NCBI GenBank assembly: GCA_013824835.1
Contig: PNOM01000017.1
Location: forward strand, 1 to 41,664
Length of the DNA: 41,664 nt
Source: Syntrophus sp. (in: bacteria)
GTDB lineage: Bacteria; Desulfobacterota; Syntrophorhabdia; Syntrophorhabdales; Syntrophorhabdaceae
Direction of reading: 5' to 3'
How positions within the stretch are numbered: the first letter of the stretch is position 1; the number at the start of each line of letters is the position of its first letter. The notes under the pieces were generated by a model. The model was not told where the DNA came from, ran no database searches, and was given only the letters and a program-made list of their open reading frames with translations. Shown piece by piece: positions 8,758-17,534 of the stretch. Position numbers and translations under genes: made by a program.

Positions 8758-9082
8758 ACAAAATCATTAACAGATGATGGAGCCATTGTCAATTTTAAAG
8801 GGAGTCTCTGTTAATCCACTTATTCCCAGTCTCTTCTCAATGGTTACCTGTAGGGTTTGATATTCACCTGTTTAATAGCTGGATTAATAATATACTGGCA
8901 AATATCCTTGCTATATAATTATGCACTAACGTCTCCATATTATAGGAGATTTTAAAAAAAAGGAGCATGTGAAAATATAAAACATCTCAGAAGGTGTTTG
9001 TATACTATATTCCGTTGACAAATTAATCGAGAAAGGATATTTTGTAATAAATATCACATATCATTAATCACAGGGGGTCTGG
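8758..9082. promoter_or_regulatory. Divergent intergenic region with glcD promoter and operator-like dyad
   Basis: This AT-rich 325-base gap separates the divergent MetE-like and glcD genes. For the plus strand, TTGACA at 9015-9020 is followed by a 17-base spacer and TATTTT at 9038-9043. A perfect dyad, GATATTT (9036-9042) and AAATATC (9049-9055) around TGTAAT, overlaps the -10 box and looks like a repressor site. On the minus strand TTGACA lies at 8792-8787, but its -10 partner is poor. No ORF or stable RNA is evident. Confidence 0.55.
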
Positions 9083-10462
9083 ATGATAAAAGAAGCAATA
9101 ATCACAGATTTGCAGCGGATCGTCGGGAAGGAGAATACCCTTACATCGCCTGAGGCGCTGAAGGCGTATTCGTACGATGGTACTACAAGTTGGATTGAAG
9201 AGCCTGATGTAGTCGTCTTTCCCACAAGCGCAAAAGAGATCTCGGAGATCATGAAGCTGGCAAACGCCGAAAAGATACCTGTTACTCCGAGAGGCGGCGG
9301 CACAAATGTCAGCGGCGGTTCTGTCCCCATACAGAAGGGGATCGTGTTGTGCACCACAAAAATGAACAAGGTAGTGAGGATTGACAAGGAAAATCTTTCT
9401 GCTACCGTTGAGCCTGGTGTTGTGCTTCAGGATCTGACGATGATGCTCATGAAGGAAGGCCTCTTTTTCCCCCCTGATCCTCAAAGTTTCCTCGGGGCAA
9501 CCCTCGGTGGCATTATTGCAGAAAATGCAGGTGGACCGGCATGCGTTAAATACGGTGTGACAAAACAGTATATTCTTGGGATAGAAGTAGTTCTCCCTAC
9601 AGGCGAGATCGTCAATCTTGGTGGCAGGACACTCAAGAATGTGGTGGGTTATGATCTCCTCCACATCTTCATAAGCTCCGAAGGTACCCTTGGTGTTATT
9701 ACAAAGGCAGAATTGAAGCTGAGACCCCTTCCGCAGGCAAGAAAGACGACCATGGTGGTCTATGATGATGTAAGCAAGGCAGGCGAGGGAGTTTTCAGGG
9801 TCCTTGAGAATGGAGTGATACCCAATAAGATAGAGCTTCTCGATAACTGGGTCATAAACAGGATTGAAGAGATGATGCCCATGGGACTTCCAAAGGATGC
9901 AGACGCAGTCCTTCTCTTTGAATGCGACGGCATACCTGAAGCTGTAGAAAAAGAGACGGAAAAGATCGTCGAGATCACAAAGCAATTTGGCGCTGTTGAT
10001 GTAAGGATTGCCAAGGATCAGGCTGAGGCCGACAAGTACTGGCTGGCCAGACGGGCAGGGTTTGCAGCCGTTTTTGGTAAGGCAAAGACAGTTATGGCCG
10101 AGGATGTAACGGTACCGAGAGGGAAAATTCCTGACCTGATAAAAATATGCAAAGACCTTGCTAAGAAGCATAATGTGGAAATCGTAGTCCTTGGTCATGC
10201 AGGTGACGGCAATCTCCATCCTGCTGTTCTTACGGATATTACGAATAAAGAACATTATGACCGCGCGGTAAAGGCCATGGATGGTATAATAGAGGGTGCT
10301 GTTGAGCTCGGCGGCGTGTTGTCCGGTGAACACGGGATTGGTCTTGAAAAACAGAAATTTTTCAGCAAGATCACGGACCCTGTTGTGGTCAATATGATGA
10401 AGAATATCAAGAAGTTGTTTGATCCAAACAACATAATGAACCCGGGCAAGATTTGGGACTAG
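9083..10462 (+). CDS. glcD: FAD-linked oxidase, GlcD/D-lactate dehydrogenase-like
   Basis: This 459-residue protein belongs to the vanillyl-alcohol-oxidase-type FAD family. The FAD-binding half has PRGGGTNVSGGSVP, ENAGGPACVKYGVTKQYILG and GRTLKNVVGYDLLHIFISSEGTLG. The C-terminal cap carries VLGHAGDGNLHPAVL and the end motif GVLSGEHGIGLEKQKFF. Enzymes of this type oxidise 2-hydroxyacids such as glycolate or D-lactate and pass electrons to a partner iron-sulfur protein, here the next gene 20 bases on. With an acyl-CoA ligase third in the run, the substrate could be another hydroxyacid. GGGGG about 7 bases upstream supports the ATG. Confidence 0.9.
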   Translation: MIKEAIITDLQRIVGKENTLTSPEALKAYSYDGTTSWIEEPDVVVFPTSAKEISEIMKLANAEKIPVTPRGGGTNVSGGSVPIQKGIVLCTTKMNKVVRIDKENLSATVEPGVVLQDLTMMLMKEGLFFPPDPQSFLGATLGGIIAENAGGPACVKYGVTKQYILGIEVVLPTGEIVNLGGRTLKNVVGYDLLHIFISSEGTLGVITKAELKLRPLPQARKTTMVVYDDVSKAGEGVFRVLENGVIPNKIELLDNWVINRIEEMMPMGLPKDADAVLLFECDGIPEAVEKETEKIVEITKQFGAVDVRIAKDQAEADKYWLARRAGFAAVFGKAKTVMAEDVTVPRGKIPDLIKICKDLAKKHNVEIVVLGHAGDGNLHPAVLTDITNKEHYDRAVKAMDGIIEGAVELGGVLSGEHGIGLEKQKFFSKITDPVVVNMMKNIKKLFDPNNIMNPGKIWD

Positions 10463-10482
10463 CCTGTTAAAGGGGGTTACAC

Positions 10483-11751
10483 TTGGAAGATCTAAAAGAG
10501 CTCAAAAAAGTCGAACAGTTAGCTGATCAGTGTATGAAGTGCGGTTTTTGCAGTTTCTTTTGTCCTGTGTACCAGGAAGACAAGATTGAAACCTCAGTTG
10601 CGAGAGGCAAAAACTATCTTGTGAAACAGGTGCTTCAGGGGAAGCAGGAATTTACCGATGAAATGGGTACCATTATAGGGAAATGCCTGCTCTGTAAGCG
10701 GTGTGTGGCGAATTGTCCTTCAAAGACACAGATTGACAGGGTTGTAGTCGCTGCAAGGGCGCAGATGGTTAAAAATAAAGGCCTTGGTTTTATAAAGAAC
10801 TTTGCCTTCCGGAAGGTTATGTCCAACAGAAAGGCCTTTGGAAGATATGTGAAAATGGCCAGGGCGTTCCAGTGGATGATGCCCACAACCGAGGGCACCA
10901 TACGGCACCTGCCTGATTTCCTGAAGGCCCTTGGCCAGGGGAGGAATATCCCCAGCATGGCAAAGACCTTTCTCCGGGATCAGGTAAAGCCTGTCTACAA
11001 GCCTGCAAACGGCCAGAAGGCGAAGATGAAAGTAGGGTTTTTCATGGGCTGCGCCATGGATTTTGTATTTCCTGATATAGGGCTTAAGATTATAGATGTT
11101 CTTACAAAGCATGGGGTAGAGGTTGTTGTTCCTGAAGAGCAGAACTGCTGCGGTGCAGCGATCTATTTCAGCGGTGATTTTGAGACCGGCAGGATGCTTG
11201 CAGAAAAGAATATCAAGGCCTTTAAAGATTTTGATTATGTTGTGACAGGGTGCGGCACCTGCAGCTCGACCCTGAAAGATTACCAAAAGTATCTCCCTGA
11301 TACTGAAGATCAGAAGAAACGGTATGAGGAGTTCGAAAAGAAAATCAAAGACTCTACGGAGTTCCTGATTGATGTATTGAAAATTCCGCCTGAAGAATTC
11401 AAGCTGAAAAAGGAATTTGAAGGAAAGACGGCCACATGGCATGACCCTTGCCACCTCGTGAGGTATCAGAATATCAAAGATCAGCCGAGGGCAATTCTTA
11501 AGGCCTTAAAAGGTCTCAAATATGTTGAAATGGCGAATGCAGACGGGTGCTGCGGTATGGGTGGTTCTTTCAGTGTCTATCACTATGATCTGACAAAGAA
11601 GATCGCAGACAAGAAGATGAATGGTATCAAGGCTACGGGCGCTGATATTGTGGTAACGGCATGCCCTGGATGTATGATTAATCTTACTGATCATATTCTG
11701 AGAAGCAAGATGCCCCAGAAGGTATACCACTTCCTTGAGCTTGTAGAATAA
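10483..11751 (+). CDS. glcF: GlcF/HdrD-like iron-sulfur electron-transfer protein
   Basis: The start is TTG at 10483, with AAAGGGGG 6-13 bases upstream; no in-frame ATG precedes the first cysteine cluster. The 422-residue protein has two [4Fe-4S] ferredoxin motifs, CMKCGFCSFFCP near residue 18 and CLLCKRCVANCP near residue 70. Two cysteine-rich CCG domains follow: FFMGCAMDF, EEQNCCGAA, TGCGTCSSTL, then WHDPCHLVRY, ADGCCGMGG and TACPGCMINL. This architecture is that of GlcF, GlpC and HdrD. It should take electrons from the flavoprotein encoded upstream and deliver them to a quinone or another carrier. Confidence 0.9.
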   Translation: MEDLKELKKVEQLADQCMKCGFCSFFCPVYQEDKIETSVARGKNYLVKQVLQGKQEFTDEMGTIIGKCLLCKRCVANCPSKTQIDRVVVAARAQMVKNKGLGFIKNFAFRKVMSNRKAFGRYVKMARAFQWMMPTTEGTIRHLPDFLKALGQGRNIPSMAKTFLRDQVKPVYKPANGQKAKMKVGFFMGCAMDFVFPDIGLKIIDVLTKHGVEVVVPEEQNCCGAAIYFSGDFETGRMLAEKNIKAFKDFDYVVTGCGTCSSTLKDYQKYLPDTEDQKKRYEEFEKKIKDSTEFLIDVLKIPPEEFKLKKEFEGKTATWHDPCHLVRYQNIKDQPRAILKALKGLKYVEMANADGCCGMGGSFSVYHYDLTKKIADKKMNGIKATGADIVVTACPGCMINLTDHILRSKMPQKVYHFLELVE

Positions 11752-11810
11752 GATTAGGATGAGTAATTGTTTTTTATAAACACAATGATCAAATACAACA
11801 GGAGGATTTT

Positions 11811-13418
11811 ATGAAGAACGGACATTGGATGACAGCAAAAGACGTGTTAAGAGTAAATGCCTTTAAATGGCCGAACAAAATAGGCATTAAAGATTTGTAC
11901 AAGAGCTATACCTTCAAGCAGTGGGACGATAGGGCAGCCAGACTGGCAAATGCTCTTGCCGATATGGGTATGAAAAAAGGCGACAGATTTGCAGTCCTCG
12001 CATACAACTGCGTGGAATGGATGGAGATTTATGGAGCAGCAGCAAAGGGCGGTTTTGTCTGTGTGCCCCTCATGTTCAGGCTTGCGGCTGTGGAAATGGA
12101 GTATAACATCAACCACAGTGAGTGCAAGGTTTTTATAGTTCAGGGTGGATCTGACGGCGCTGACGGAAAGGAATTTCCATGGATAGACATGGTCAGGGAT
12201 ATGAAGAAGAATATTCCGACAGTGGAAAAATATGTTTCCTTTGCCCTGGGTAAAGAGACATATGATGGCTTTGTGGCCTACGAAGAAGCCCTTGCCAAGG
12301 CAAGCCCGGAAGAGCCTGCAACGCTGGTGGATGCCGATGACCCATGGGTTATTATGTATACGGGCGGCACAACCGGTAAACCGAAGGGTGTTGTGAAGAG
12401 TCACCTCAATCTTTTCTCCCAGTATTTTATTATGGTCTATGACCACCAGTTTAATGCGAATGACGTGAATCTCCTTGTCATGCCTTGCTGTCACGTGAAC
12501 TCCCTCTTTTACTCCTTCGTGGCTACCTGGGTTGGAGGCGCAGTTATGTGCTACAATATGGTAAGCTTTAATGCTGAGAATCTCCTGAAGACCTTCTCGG
12601 ATCACGGCGTTACCTTTACTTCACTTGTTCCGACTCATTACATCATGATGCTGGCCCTGCCGGATGAGGTAAAGAATAAATACGACCTTTCCAGCGTCAA
12701 AAAGCTCCTTATCTCTTCAGCGCCGGCAAGAAGAGACACCAAGCTCGGTGTCCTCAAGATGTTCCCCAATTCAGAGCTTAATGAAGCCTACGGGTCAACA
12801 GAGGCAGGTATCGTCACGGTTCTGAGACCGGAAGAGCAGCTTGTAAAACTTGGATCATGCGGCCGTGAGGTTATCGGTACCGATCTCATCAAACTTTATG
12901 ACGAAGAGGGAAATCTCATTAACAAGCCGAATGAAGTAGGCGAGCTATATTCAAGAAGCCCGATGCTTTTTGAATCATACTGGAAGGATCCGGAAAAGAC
13001 CGCAGCCGCAATGAAGGGTGAATTCTTCAGCGCCGGCGATATGGCGTACAAAGATGAGGAAGGATATATATTCCTCGTTGACAGAAAGGCAAACATGATC
13101 ATCTCCGGCGGAGAAAACATCTTCCCGTCAGAGGTGGAGAACTGCATAGGCGCCCATGATAAGGTAAAAGACGTGGCGGTTATCGGTGTACCCCATGAGA
13201 AATGGGGCGAGCAGGTAACAGCAGTAGTCGTGCTCCATGAGGGCCAGGCTGCAACAGCAGATGAACTTTCAGGCTTCTGTAAGGGTAAAATAGCCGGCTT
13301 CAAGGTCCCGAAAAATATAGTCTTTATAAAGGACGAAGAGATGCCGAGAAGCGGCGCAGGCAAAATACTCCATAGAATGCTCAGAGAAAAATACGGAAAG
13401 TGGGCTGACCACCAGTAA
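11811..13418 (+). CDS. AMP-forming acyl-CoA synthetase
   Basis: This 535-residue ANL-superfamily enzyme carries the phosphate loop VIMYTGGTTGKPKGVVKSH (A3), YGSTEAG (A5), GDMAYKDEEGYIFLVDRKANMI (A7/A8 hinge) and the catalytic lysine motif PRSGAGKILHRML near the C-terminus (A10). It activates a carboxylic acid as acyl-AMP and then acyl-CoA. The acid is not determined by these motifs; medium- or long-chain fatty acids or an aromatic acid are all possible. It follows glcF by 59 bases with a strong AGGAGG at 11800-11805 and is closed by the terminator at 13434-13471, so it is likely the last gene of the operon. Confidence 0.93.
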   Translation: MKNGHWMTAKDVLRVNAFKWPNKIGIKDLYKSYTFKQWDDRAARLANALADMGMKKGDRFAVLAYNCVEWMEIYGAAAKGGFVCVPLMFRLAAVEMEYNINHSECKVFIVQGGSDGADGKEFPWIDMVRDMKKNIPTVEKYVSFALGKETYDGFVAYEEALAKASPEEPATLVDADDPWVIMYTGGTTGKPKGVVKSHLNLFSQYFIMVYDHQFNANDVNLLVMPCCHVNSLFYSFVATWVGGAVMCYNMVSFNAENLLKTFSDHGVTFTSLVPTHYIMMLALPDEVKNKYDLSSVKKLLISSAPARRDTKLGVLKMFPNSELNEAYGSTEAGIVTVLRPEEQLVKLGSCGREVIGTDLIKLYDEEGNLINKPNEVGELYSRSPMLFESYWKDPEKTAAAMKGEFFSAGDMAYKDEEGYIFLVDRKANMIISGGENIFPSEVENCIGAHDKVKDVAVIGVPHEKWGEQVTAVVVLHEGQAATADELSGFCKGKIAGFKVPKNIVFIKDEEMPRSGAGKILHRMLREKYGKWADHQ

Positions 13419-13433
13419 AATTGTATCGATTAC

Positions 13434-13471
13434 AAAAAAAGGCGGGGACTTTCATGTCCCCGCCTTTTTTT
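13434..13471. terminator. Strong bidirectional intrinsic terminator
   Basis: GGCGGGGAC (13441-13449) and GTCCCCGCC (13456-13464) form a perfect 9-bp stem with a TTTCAT loop. Seven A's precede it and seven T's follow it, so it can work on both strands. It ends the glcD-glcF-ligase operon and protects it from the convergent thiolase/DUF35 transcript. Confidence 0.95.
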
Positions 13472-13644
13472 GTAAAGGACATCATTAAACGCCTATAGAA
13501 GCTCTCAAACAACGATCTGTGTCAATGCCGGGCATTGAAATTATGCTTTCAAAAAGAAACCTGATAAAATTTAATGTTTTTGACAAACAAAGGAACAGTC
13601 AAGATGTTGTTTTGTTGGAAAAAGACGGTGCAGGGCTGATGAGG

Positions 13645-13672
13645 CGGGGAGGGGTTTTAAAGCCCCTCCCCG
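13645..13672. terminator. GC-rich stem-loop downstream of the DUF35 gene
   Basis: CGGGGAGGGG (13645-13654) pairs with CCCCTCCCCG (13663-13672) around TTTTAAAG. It lies 28 bases past the stop of the minus-strand DUF35 gene. There is no following T-run on that strand, so it may protect the mRNA end or assist termination rather than be a classic terminator. The rest of 13472-13699 shows no gene. Confidence 0.55.
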
Positions 13673-13699
13673 TTCCCCGTTGATTATGCTATTTGATCA

Positions 13700-14113
13700 T
13701 TATGCCTTTATGATCTCAAAAGAGATCTGGCCATCATCGTACTTCAAGGGTTGGATGCTGACATTCATTCCGACAGCTATATCAGCAATAGGTATTGCCT
13801 TTGACAATCTTGCGAAAAGCTTGAGGCCGTCATTAAAATCTACTACCCCCATGGTGTAGGGGGGATCTGCCTCAAAACCGAAAGGCGCATAGTAGGCGGT
13901 GGTAAAGGTCTCAAGAGTACCCTTTGTGGGCATAGCAAACCATTCCATCTCTTTGGAGAGACAGGCGGAACAATCGGATCTGGGCGGAAAATATTTTGCG
14001 CCGCACTTTGTACACACTGTTCCTTCAATCTTTCCTTCGCCAAGTAAATCAACGAATTTTGCCGTTTTTGTTATTGCAGTAAAGCTTTTTCTTCCGAATT
14101 TATCGAATCCCAT
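13700..14113 (-). CDS. Zinc-ribbon/OB-fold acyl-CoA-binding protein (DUF35)
   Basis: The 137-residue protein has an N-terminal rubredoxin-like zinc ribbon, CTKCGAKYFPPRSDCSACL (two CxxC pairs near residues 34-53), then an OB-fold with GTLETFTTAYYAPFGFEADPPY. DUF35 proteins are obligate small partners of thiolase-like enzymes; in archaea one bridges acetoacetyl-CoA thiolase and HMG-CoA synthase, passing the acyl-CoA between active sites. The thiolase-like gene is immediately upstream (3-base gap), exactly the expected pairing. GGGAGGTGAT before the ATG is a strong ribosome site. Confidence 0.88.
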   Translation of the reverse strand: MGFDKFGRKSFTAITKTAKFVDLLGEGKIEGTVCTKCGAKYFPPRSDCSACLSKEMEWFAMPTKGTLETFTTAYYAPFGFEADPPYTMGVVDFNDGLKLFARLSKAIPIADIAVGMNVSIQPLKYDDGQISFEIIKA

Positions 14114-14116
14114 GGA

Positions 14117-15298
14117 TCACCTCCCAAAAATTGTGACGCTGCCGTATAGTCCTACGCCGCCGACATTATGAACAAGGCCGATGTCCGGGTTTCCGGGCAC
14201 CTGCATTGGTCCAGCCTCATCGCGAAGCTGGAGAACGATTGTGCGCATCTGTGAACCGCCTGTTGCACCGATCGGATGACCTTTTGAAAGCAATCCTCCG
14301 TCGACATTGACGGGAATCTTCCCTTCTTTATAGGTTTCTTTTGCCCTGATCAATTCTTTGCCTTCGCCCATTTTTGCGAACCCAAGGCCCTCATAGGCCA
14401 TGAGCTCAGCGATGGTGAAACAATCATGAACTTCAGCAACCTTAACGTCGTTTGCTGTAATACCTGCCATTTTGTATGCCTCTGCTGCTGCCCCATAGCC
14501 AACGCTCAAGCCCTTGGCGAAATCTGGTCTGGCCGCCATATTGACTGCCTCGGAAGCTCCGCCGATACCCATGATCCAGACAGGTTTCTTTGCGAAGGCC
14601 TTTGCCTTTTCTGCGTTTGCGAGAATAATACAGGAGCTGCCATCAGCATTAGCGCATGCATCGCCAACCCTTATCGGCCATGCAACAGGACCGGCCATTT
14701 TTGCATCCTTATTGTTGGGGTCGAAATCTGCTGCCTTAATACCTTTACGATAGACGGCCCTTTCGTTAACTTGGCCATAGGTAGCTGATTTCAATCTAAC
14801 GTTCATCATGTCCTCATGGGTGAGGCCGTTCTTTGCCATATAGGCCTGGGCATAGAGGGCATAATAGGCAGGCATCATAGTACCGAAGGGGGCTTCCCAC
14901 TGGATATCTGCGCCCCTGCCCATCCTCTCCTGTGACTCGGACGAGGTGATTTCAGACATCTTCTGAAATCCAAGGACAACCACAACATCATGCAAACCGG
15001 CCTTAATCATGCTGTATCCGACCTTGACCCCGGAACTGCTTGAAGAACAGACAGTCTCAATATAAAAGGTAGGCTGCGGAATAAGCCCCAGGTATTCTGC
15101 AAGAACACCGGCAGGTGATCTCTGCTTGTCATACTCGGGTGCTGAACAGAATATAGAAGCCCCAACGTCCTTCTGTGTGATGCCTGCATCCTGCATGGCT
15201 TCCCTGAAAGCCTCAAAGGCCAATTCCCTGATAGAGCCTTCATAACCCCTGACGAAGTTACTTTGGCCTACGCCAATAACTGCAACATCTTTTGCCAT
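14117..15298 (-). CDS. Thiolase-like acetyl-CoA acetyltransferase (SCP-x/archaeal type)
   Basis: This 393-residue protein is of normal thiolase length. The acyl-accepting nucleophile is Cys84 in IETVCSSSSSG. EVHDCFTIAELMAYEGLGFA and SKGHPIGATGGSQM supply the conserved Asn/His-type block and catalytic His. The classical C-terminal second cysteine (CxGG/M) is replaced by HNVGGVGLYG, as in SCP2-type and archaeal thiolases that work with a DUF35 partner, encoded next. It probably catalyses reversible C-C thiolysis or condensation of acyl-CoAs in beta-oxidation-like metabolism. Transcription converges with the acyl-CoA ligase operon. Confidence 0.85.
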   Translation of the reverse strand: MAKDVAVIGVGQSNFVRGYEGSIRELAFEAFREAMQDAGITQKDVGASIFCSAPEYDKQRSPAGVLAEYLGLIPQPTFYIETVCSSSSSGVKVGYSMIKAGLHDVVVVLGFQKMSEITSSESQERMGRGADIQWEAPFGTMMPAYYALYAQAYMAKNGLTHEDMMNVRLKSATYGQVNERAVYRKGIKAADFDPNNKDAKMAGPVAWPIRVGDACANADGSSCIILANAEKAKAFAKKPVWIMGIGGASEAVNMAARPDFAKGLSVGYGAAAEAYKMAGITANDVKVAEVHDCFTIAELMAYEGLGFAKMGEGKELIRAKETYKEGKIPVNVDGGLLSKGHPIGATGGSQMRTIVLQLRDEAGPMQVPGNPDIGLVHNVGGVGLYGSVTIFGR

Positions 15299-15313
15299 AG
15301 ATCCCTCCTTAAC

Positions 15314-16318
15314 TTATTGTTTTTTGGTGTGTTTATTCCTTTGGTACATTACCACAAAACGATTATGGTCTTTCATATCTCTTGAGAAGACATGGGTTCC
15401 GTCGTTCCTTGATACAAAATAAAGGTAATCAACTTGAGCCGGATACAGGACTGCAATGATGGAGCCCTTGTCAGGGTTGCATATAGGCCCTTTGGGCAAA
15501 CCCTTAAAGGTGTATGTATTGTACGGTGTACGGGCAGCGAGGTCAGATTTTTTTATAGGGCCGTCGAATATTCCCATTCCGTAGAGGACCGTAGGATCGC
15601 AGTCAAGAGACATTCCGAGCCTGAGCCTGTTGTGGAAAACCGCTGCCATGATGGGCTTCTCATCCTTTTGTTTTGCTTCTTTCTCGATCATGGATGCGAG
15701 GATGAGGGTATCATTGATCGAGAGACGGAGTTCTCCCATCCTCTTCTTGATGTCTTCTTTTTCAAAAAAGTCGAGAGTTCTTCTGGCGATTCTCTCCATA
15801 AACTTTTCAACCTCAACCTCTCTGCTGTAATAATATGTGTCAGGCGAGAGGTATCCTTCGATGGAATCCGCCTTAATACCCAACCCCTGGAGGAGGTGCT
15901 GATCTTTTGATACCTTCAGGAAATCGCTTCTCTTCATAATATGCGATTTTTCCATTGCGTCTGCTATGTTGTAGATATTAAATCCCTCCGGGATCCTCAA
16001 TATGTAGATATTTCTCTCCCCATATGCCATTTTTCTCAAAACCTGAAGGGTGGTCAGGTTGCGCTGGAAGGTATATTCACCGGCTATAAGCTTTCCTTTA
16101 TAAAGGAGAGACAAGGTCATAAAGAGATAGGGGGAGCATATTACCCCATCATCTGAAAGCTGATGGGCAATGGCGGAAAGACTTGTTCCACTTTTCACAA
16201 CCAGGTTAACAGGGGATGGATCAGCGCTTCTTGGAAAGTGAGCAAATATGAGCGTTTGAGTGATGAGCAGAACAAGCAGTATAATCGGGATTATGCTTCT
16301 ACCTTGTCTTCTGAGCAT
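15314..16318 (-). CDS. mltG: Endolytic murein transglycosylase MltG
   Basis: The 334-residue protein has a single N-terminal membrane anchor (about residues 10-27), a LysM-like segment around KSGTSLSAIAHQLSDDGVI, and the YceG catalytic domain. The catalytic glutamate is in ASMIEKEAKQKDEKP, followed by AAVFHNRLRLGMSLDCDPTVLYG. It cleaves nascent peptidoglycan strands at the periplasmic membrane face to set glycan length. Its 5' end overlaps ruvX by 20 bases; ruvX-mltG neighbourhood is common. Confidence 0.95.
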   Translation of the reverse strand: MLRRQGRSIIPIILLVLLITQTLIFAHFPRSADPSPVNLVVKSGTSLSAIAHQLSDDGVICSPYLFMTLSLLYKGKLIAGEYTFQRNLTTLQVLRKMAYGERNIYILRIPEGFNIYNIADAMEKSHIMKRSDFLKVSKDQHLLQGLGIKADSIEGYLSPDTYYYSREVEVEKFMERIARRTLDFFEKEDIKKRMGELRLSINDTLILASMIEKEAKQKDEKPIMAAVFHNRLRLGMSLDCDPTVLYGMGIFDGPIKKSDLAARTPYNTYTFKGLPKGPICNPDKGSIIAVLYPAQVDYLYFVSRNDGTHVFSRDMKDHNRFVVMYQRNKHTKKQ

Positions 16319-16715
16319 CCAGATATCCTTGAAGTATTAATTGAGACGCCATCATATCAATATAGGGTTTTCTCTTCCTGCGGTTTATTCCTGCCATTTC
16401 AAAGACCCTATCAGCTTCATTTGTAGAAAACCTCTCGTCCCACAGCACGACGGGAAGACCCGTTAAATGCTCAATTTTATTGGCAAAATAAGCCACAGAA
16501 TGCGCCCTTTTGCCCATGTCGCCGCTAAGATCTTTCGGCAAACCTATGACAATTTCATTTACCTCATGTTCAGCAATAATCTGCCTGAACTCCTCGAGGT
16601 CTTCCTGTAACGCAGCTCTTCTATATACTTTCAATGTCTGCGCTAAAGTATGCGTATTATCGGACAGCGATATCCCTATCTTTTTGTCCCCAACATCAAG
16701 GCCCAAAATTCGCAT
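16299..16715 (-). CDS. ruvX: RuvX/YqgF Holliday-junction-resolvase-like nuclease
   Basis: The 138-residue protein has the RNase H-fold motifs of YqgF: ILGLDVGDKKIGISLSD with the first acidic residue, EIVIGLPKDLSGDMG, and VLWDERFSTNEAD with the D-E pair. Family members act in 16S rRNA 5' processing and have Holliday junction activity. It starts a two-gene minus-strand unit with mltG. The upstream 177-base gap (16716-16892) to the divergent CoA-binding gene shows a TATAAT at 16777-16782 but no matching -35. Confidence 0.95.
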   Translation of the reverse strand: MRILGLDVGDKKIGISLSDNTHTLAQTLKVYRRAALQEDLEEFRQIIAEHEVNEIVIGLPKDLSGDMGKRAHSVAYFANKIEHLTGLPVVLWDERFSTNEADRVFEMAGINRRKRKPYIDMMASQLILQGYLDAQKTR

Positions 16716-16892
16716 TTTGTTATTATAACAGTTTTACCATGGAAGATTCAAACAAATACGTTTGCCCTGGGGTGTATATAATCGTCCTTGAATAAACAAA
16801 GAGAAATGACTACAATGTGCGGGTACCTGAGTAGATCTCTAATCTGAACATGGAGTATAAGTTTGTAAATCGGCAATAAAAGGGAGGCTTTC

Positions 16893-17327
16893 ATGGTGGG
16901 TCAGGATGATATAATTATAGAGATATTGAAAAGCTCACGCACTATAGCAATTGTGGGGCTTTCGCCGGTTGAGGGTAAGCCGAGCAACGGTGTAGCAATA
17001 TATTTACAAAAGGCAGGTTACCGGATTATACCCGTGAATCCGGGACATGAGGAAATATTAGGGGAGAAATCGTATAAGTCTTTGTCTGCAATACCTGAAA
17101 AAGTCGATATAGTCGATATATTTATGAGATCGGAAAAGGTTGTGCCAGTAGTGGAAGAGGCGGTAACAATAAAACCCCGCTGTATATGGCTTCAACTGGG
17201 GATAAAGAGCGAAGAGGGAAAGGCCGTTGCGGAAAAACATAATATCGCCTTTATCATGGATAAGTGTATAAAGCAGGAATACGAAAGGCTAATGAAAAGC
17301 TCAGGGGGATGTCAGGAAAAACCTTAA
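16893..17327 (+). CDS. CoA-binding domain protein (YccU-like)
   Basis: The 144-residue protein is a single CoA-binding Rossmann domain. SSRTIAIVGLSPVEGKPSNG provides the nucleotide loop, followed by GYRIIPVNPGHEEILGEK, VDIVDIFMRSEKVVPVVEEA and CIWLQLGIKSEEGKAVAE. Such proteins bind CoA or acyl-CoA, but their physiological role is not settled. Strong AAGGGAGG sits upstream of the ATG. It appears monocistronic; 17328-17534 contains no gene. Confidence 0.88.
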   Translation: MVGQDDIIIEILKSSRTIAIVGLSPVEGKPSNGVAIYLQKAGYRIIPVNPGHEEILGEKSYKSLSAIPEKVDIVDIFMRSEKVVPVVEEAVTIKPRCIWLQLGIKSEEGKAVAEKHNIAFIMDKCIKQEYERLMKSSGGCQEKP

Positions 17328-17534
17328 TATCGATTTCCAGCAATTCTTCCCGAAACCTTTTCTTCACTATTTAAGCGCTCTTAAAGCGGATATTACCCCC
17401 TGGACCTGTGCCCCAACCAAGAATAATCCATCAAATAGTTTTCCTAAAGCATGAACAGAGCAATAAGGGATTAAAAAAGGTTGACGTCTTTTGTTTCAAT
17501 AGGTTAGGCTTCTCGTGTGCGAAGGGGGGTGTCA

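Noticed and set aside
9068..10333. 421-codon minus-strand ORF antisense to glcD
   Set aside because: It mirrors the strongly supported glcD frame, has no family resemblance, and its openness follows from codon bias of the real gene.
10720..11454. 244-codon minus-strand ORF inside glcF
   Set aside because: Shadow of the CCG-domain coding sequence; the plus-strand motifs explain the region.
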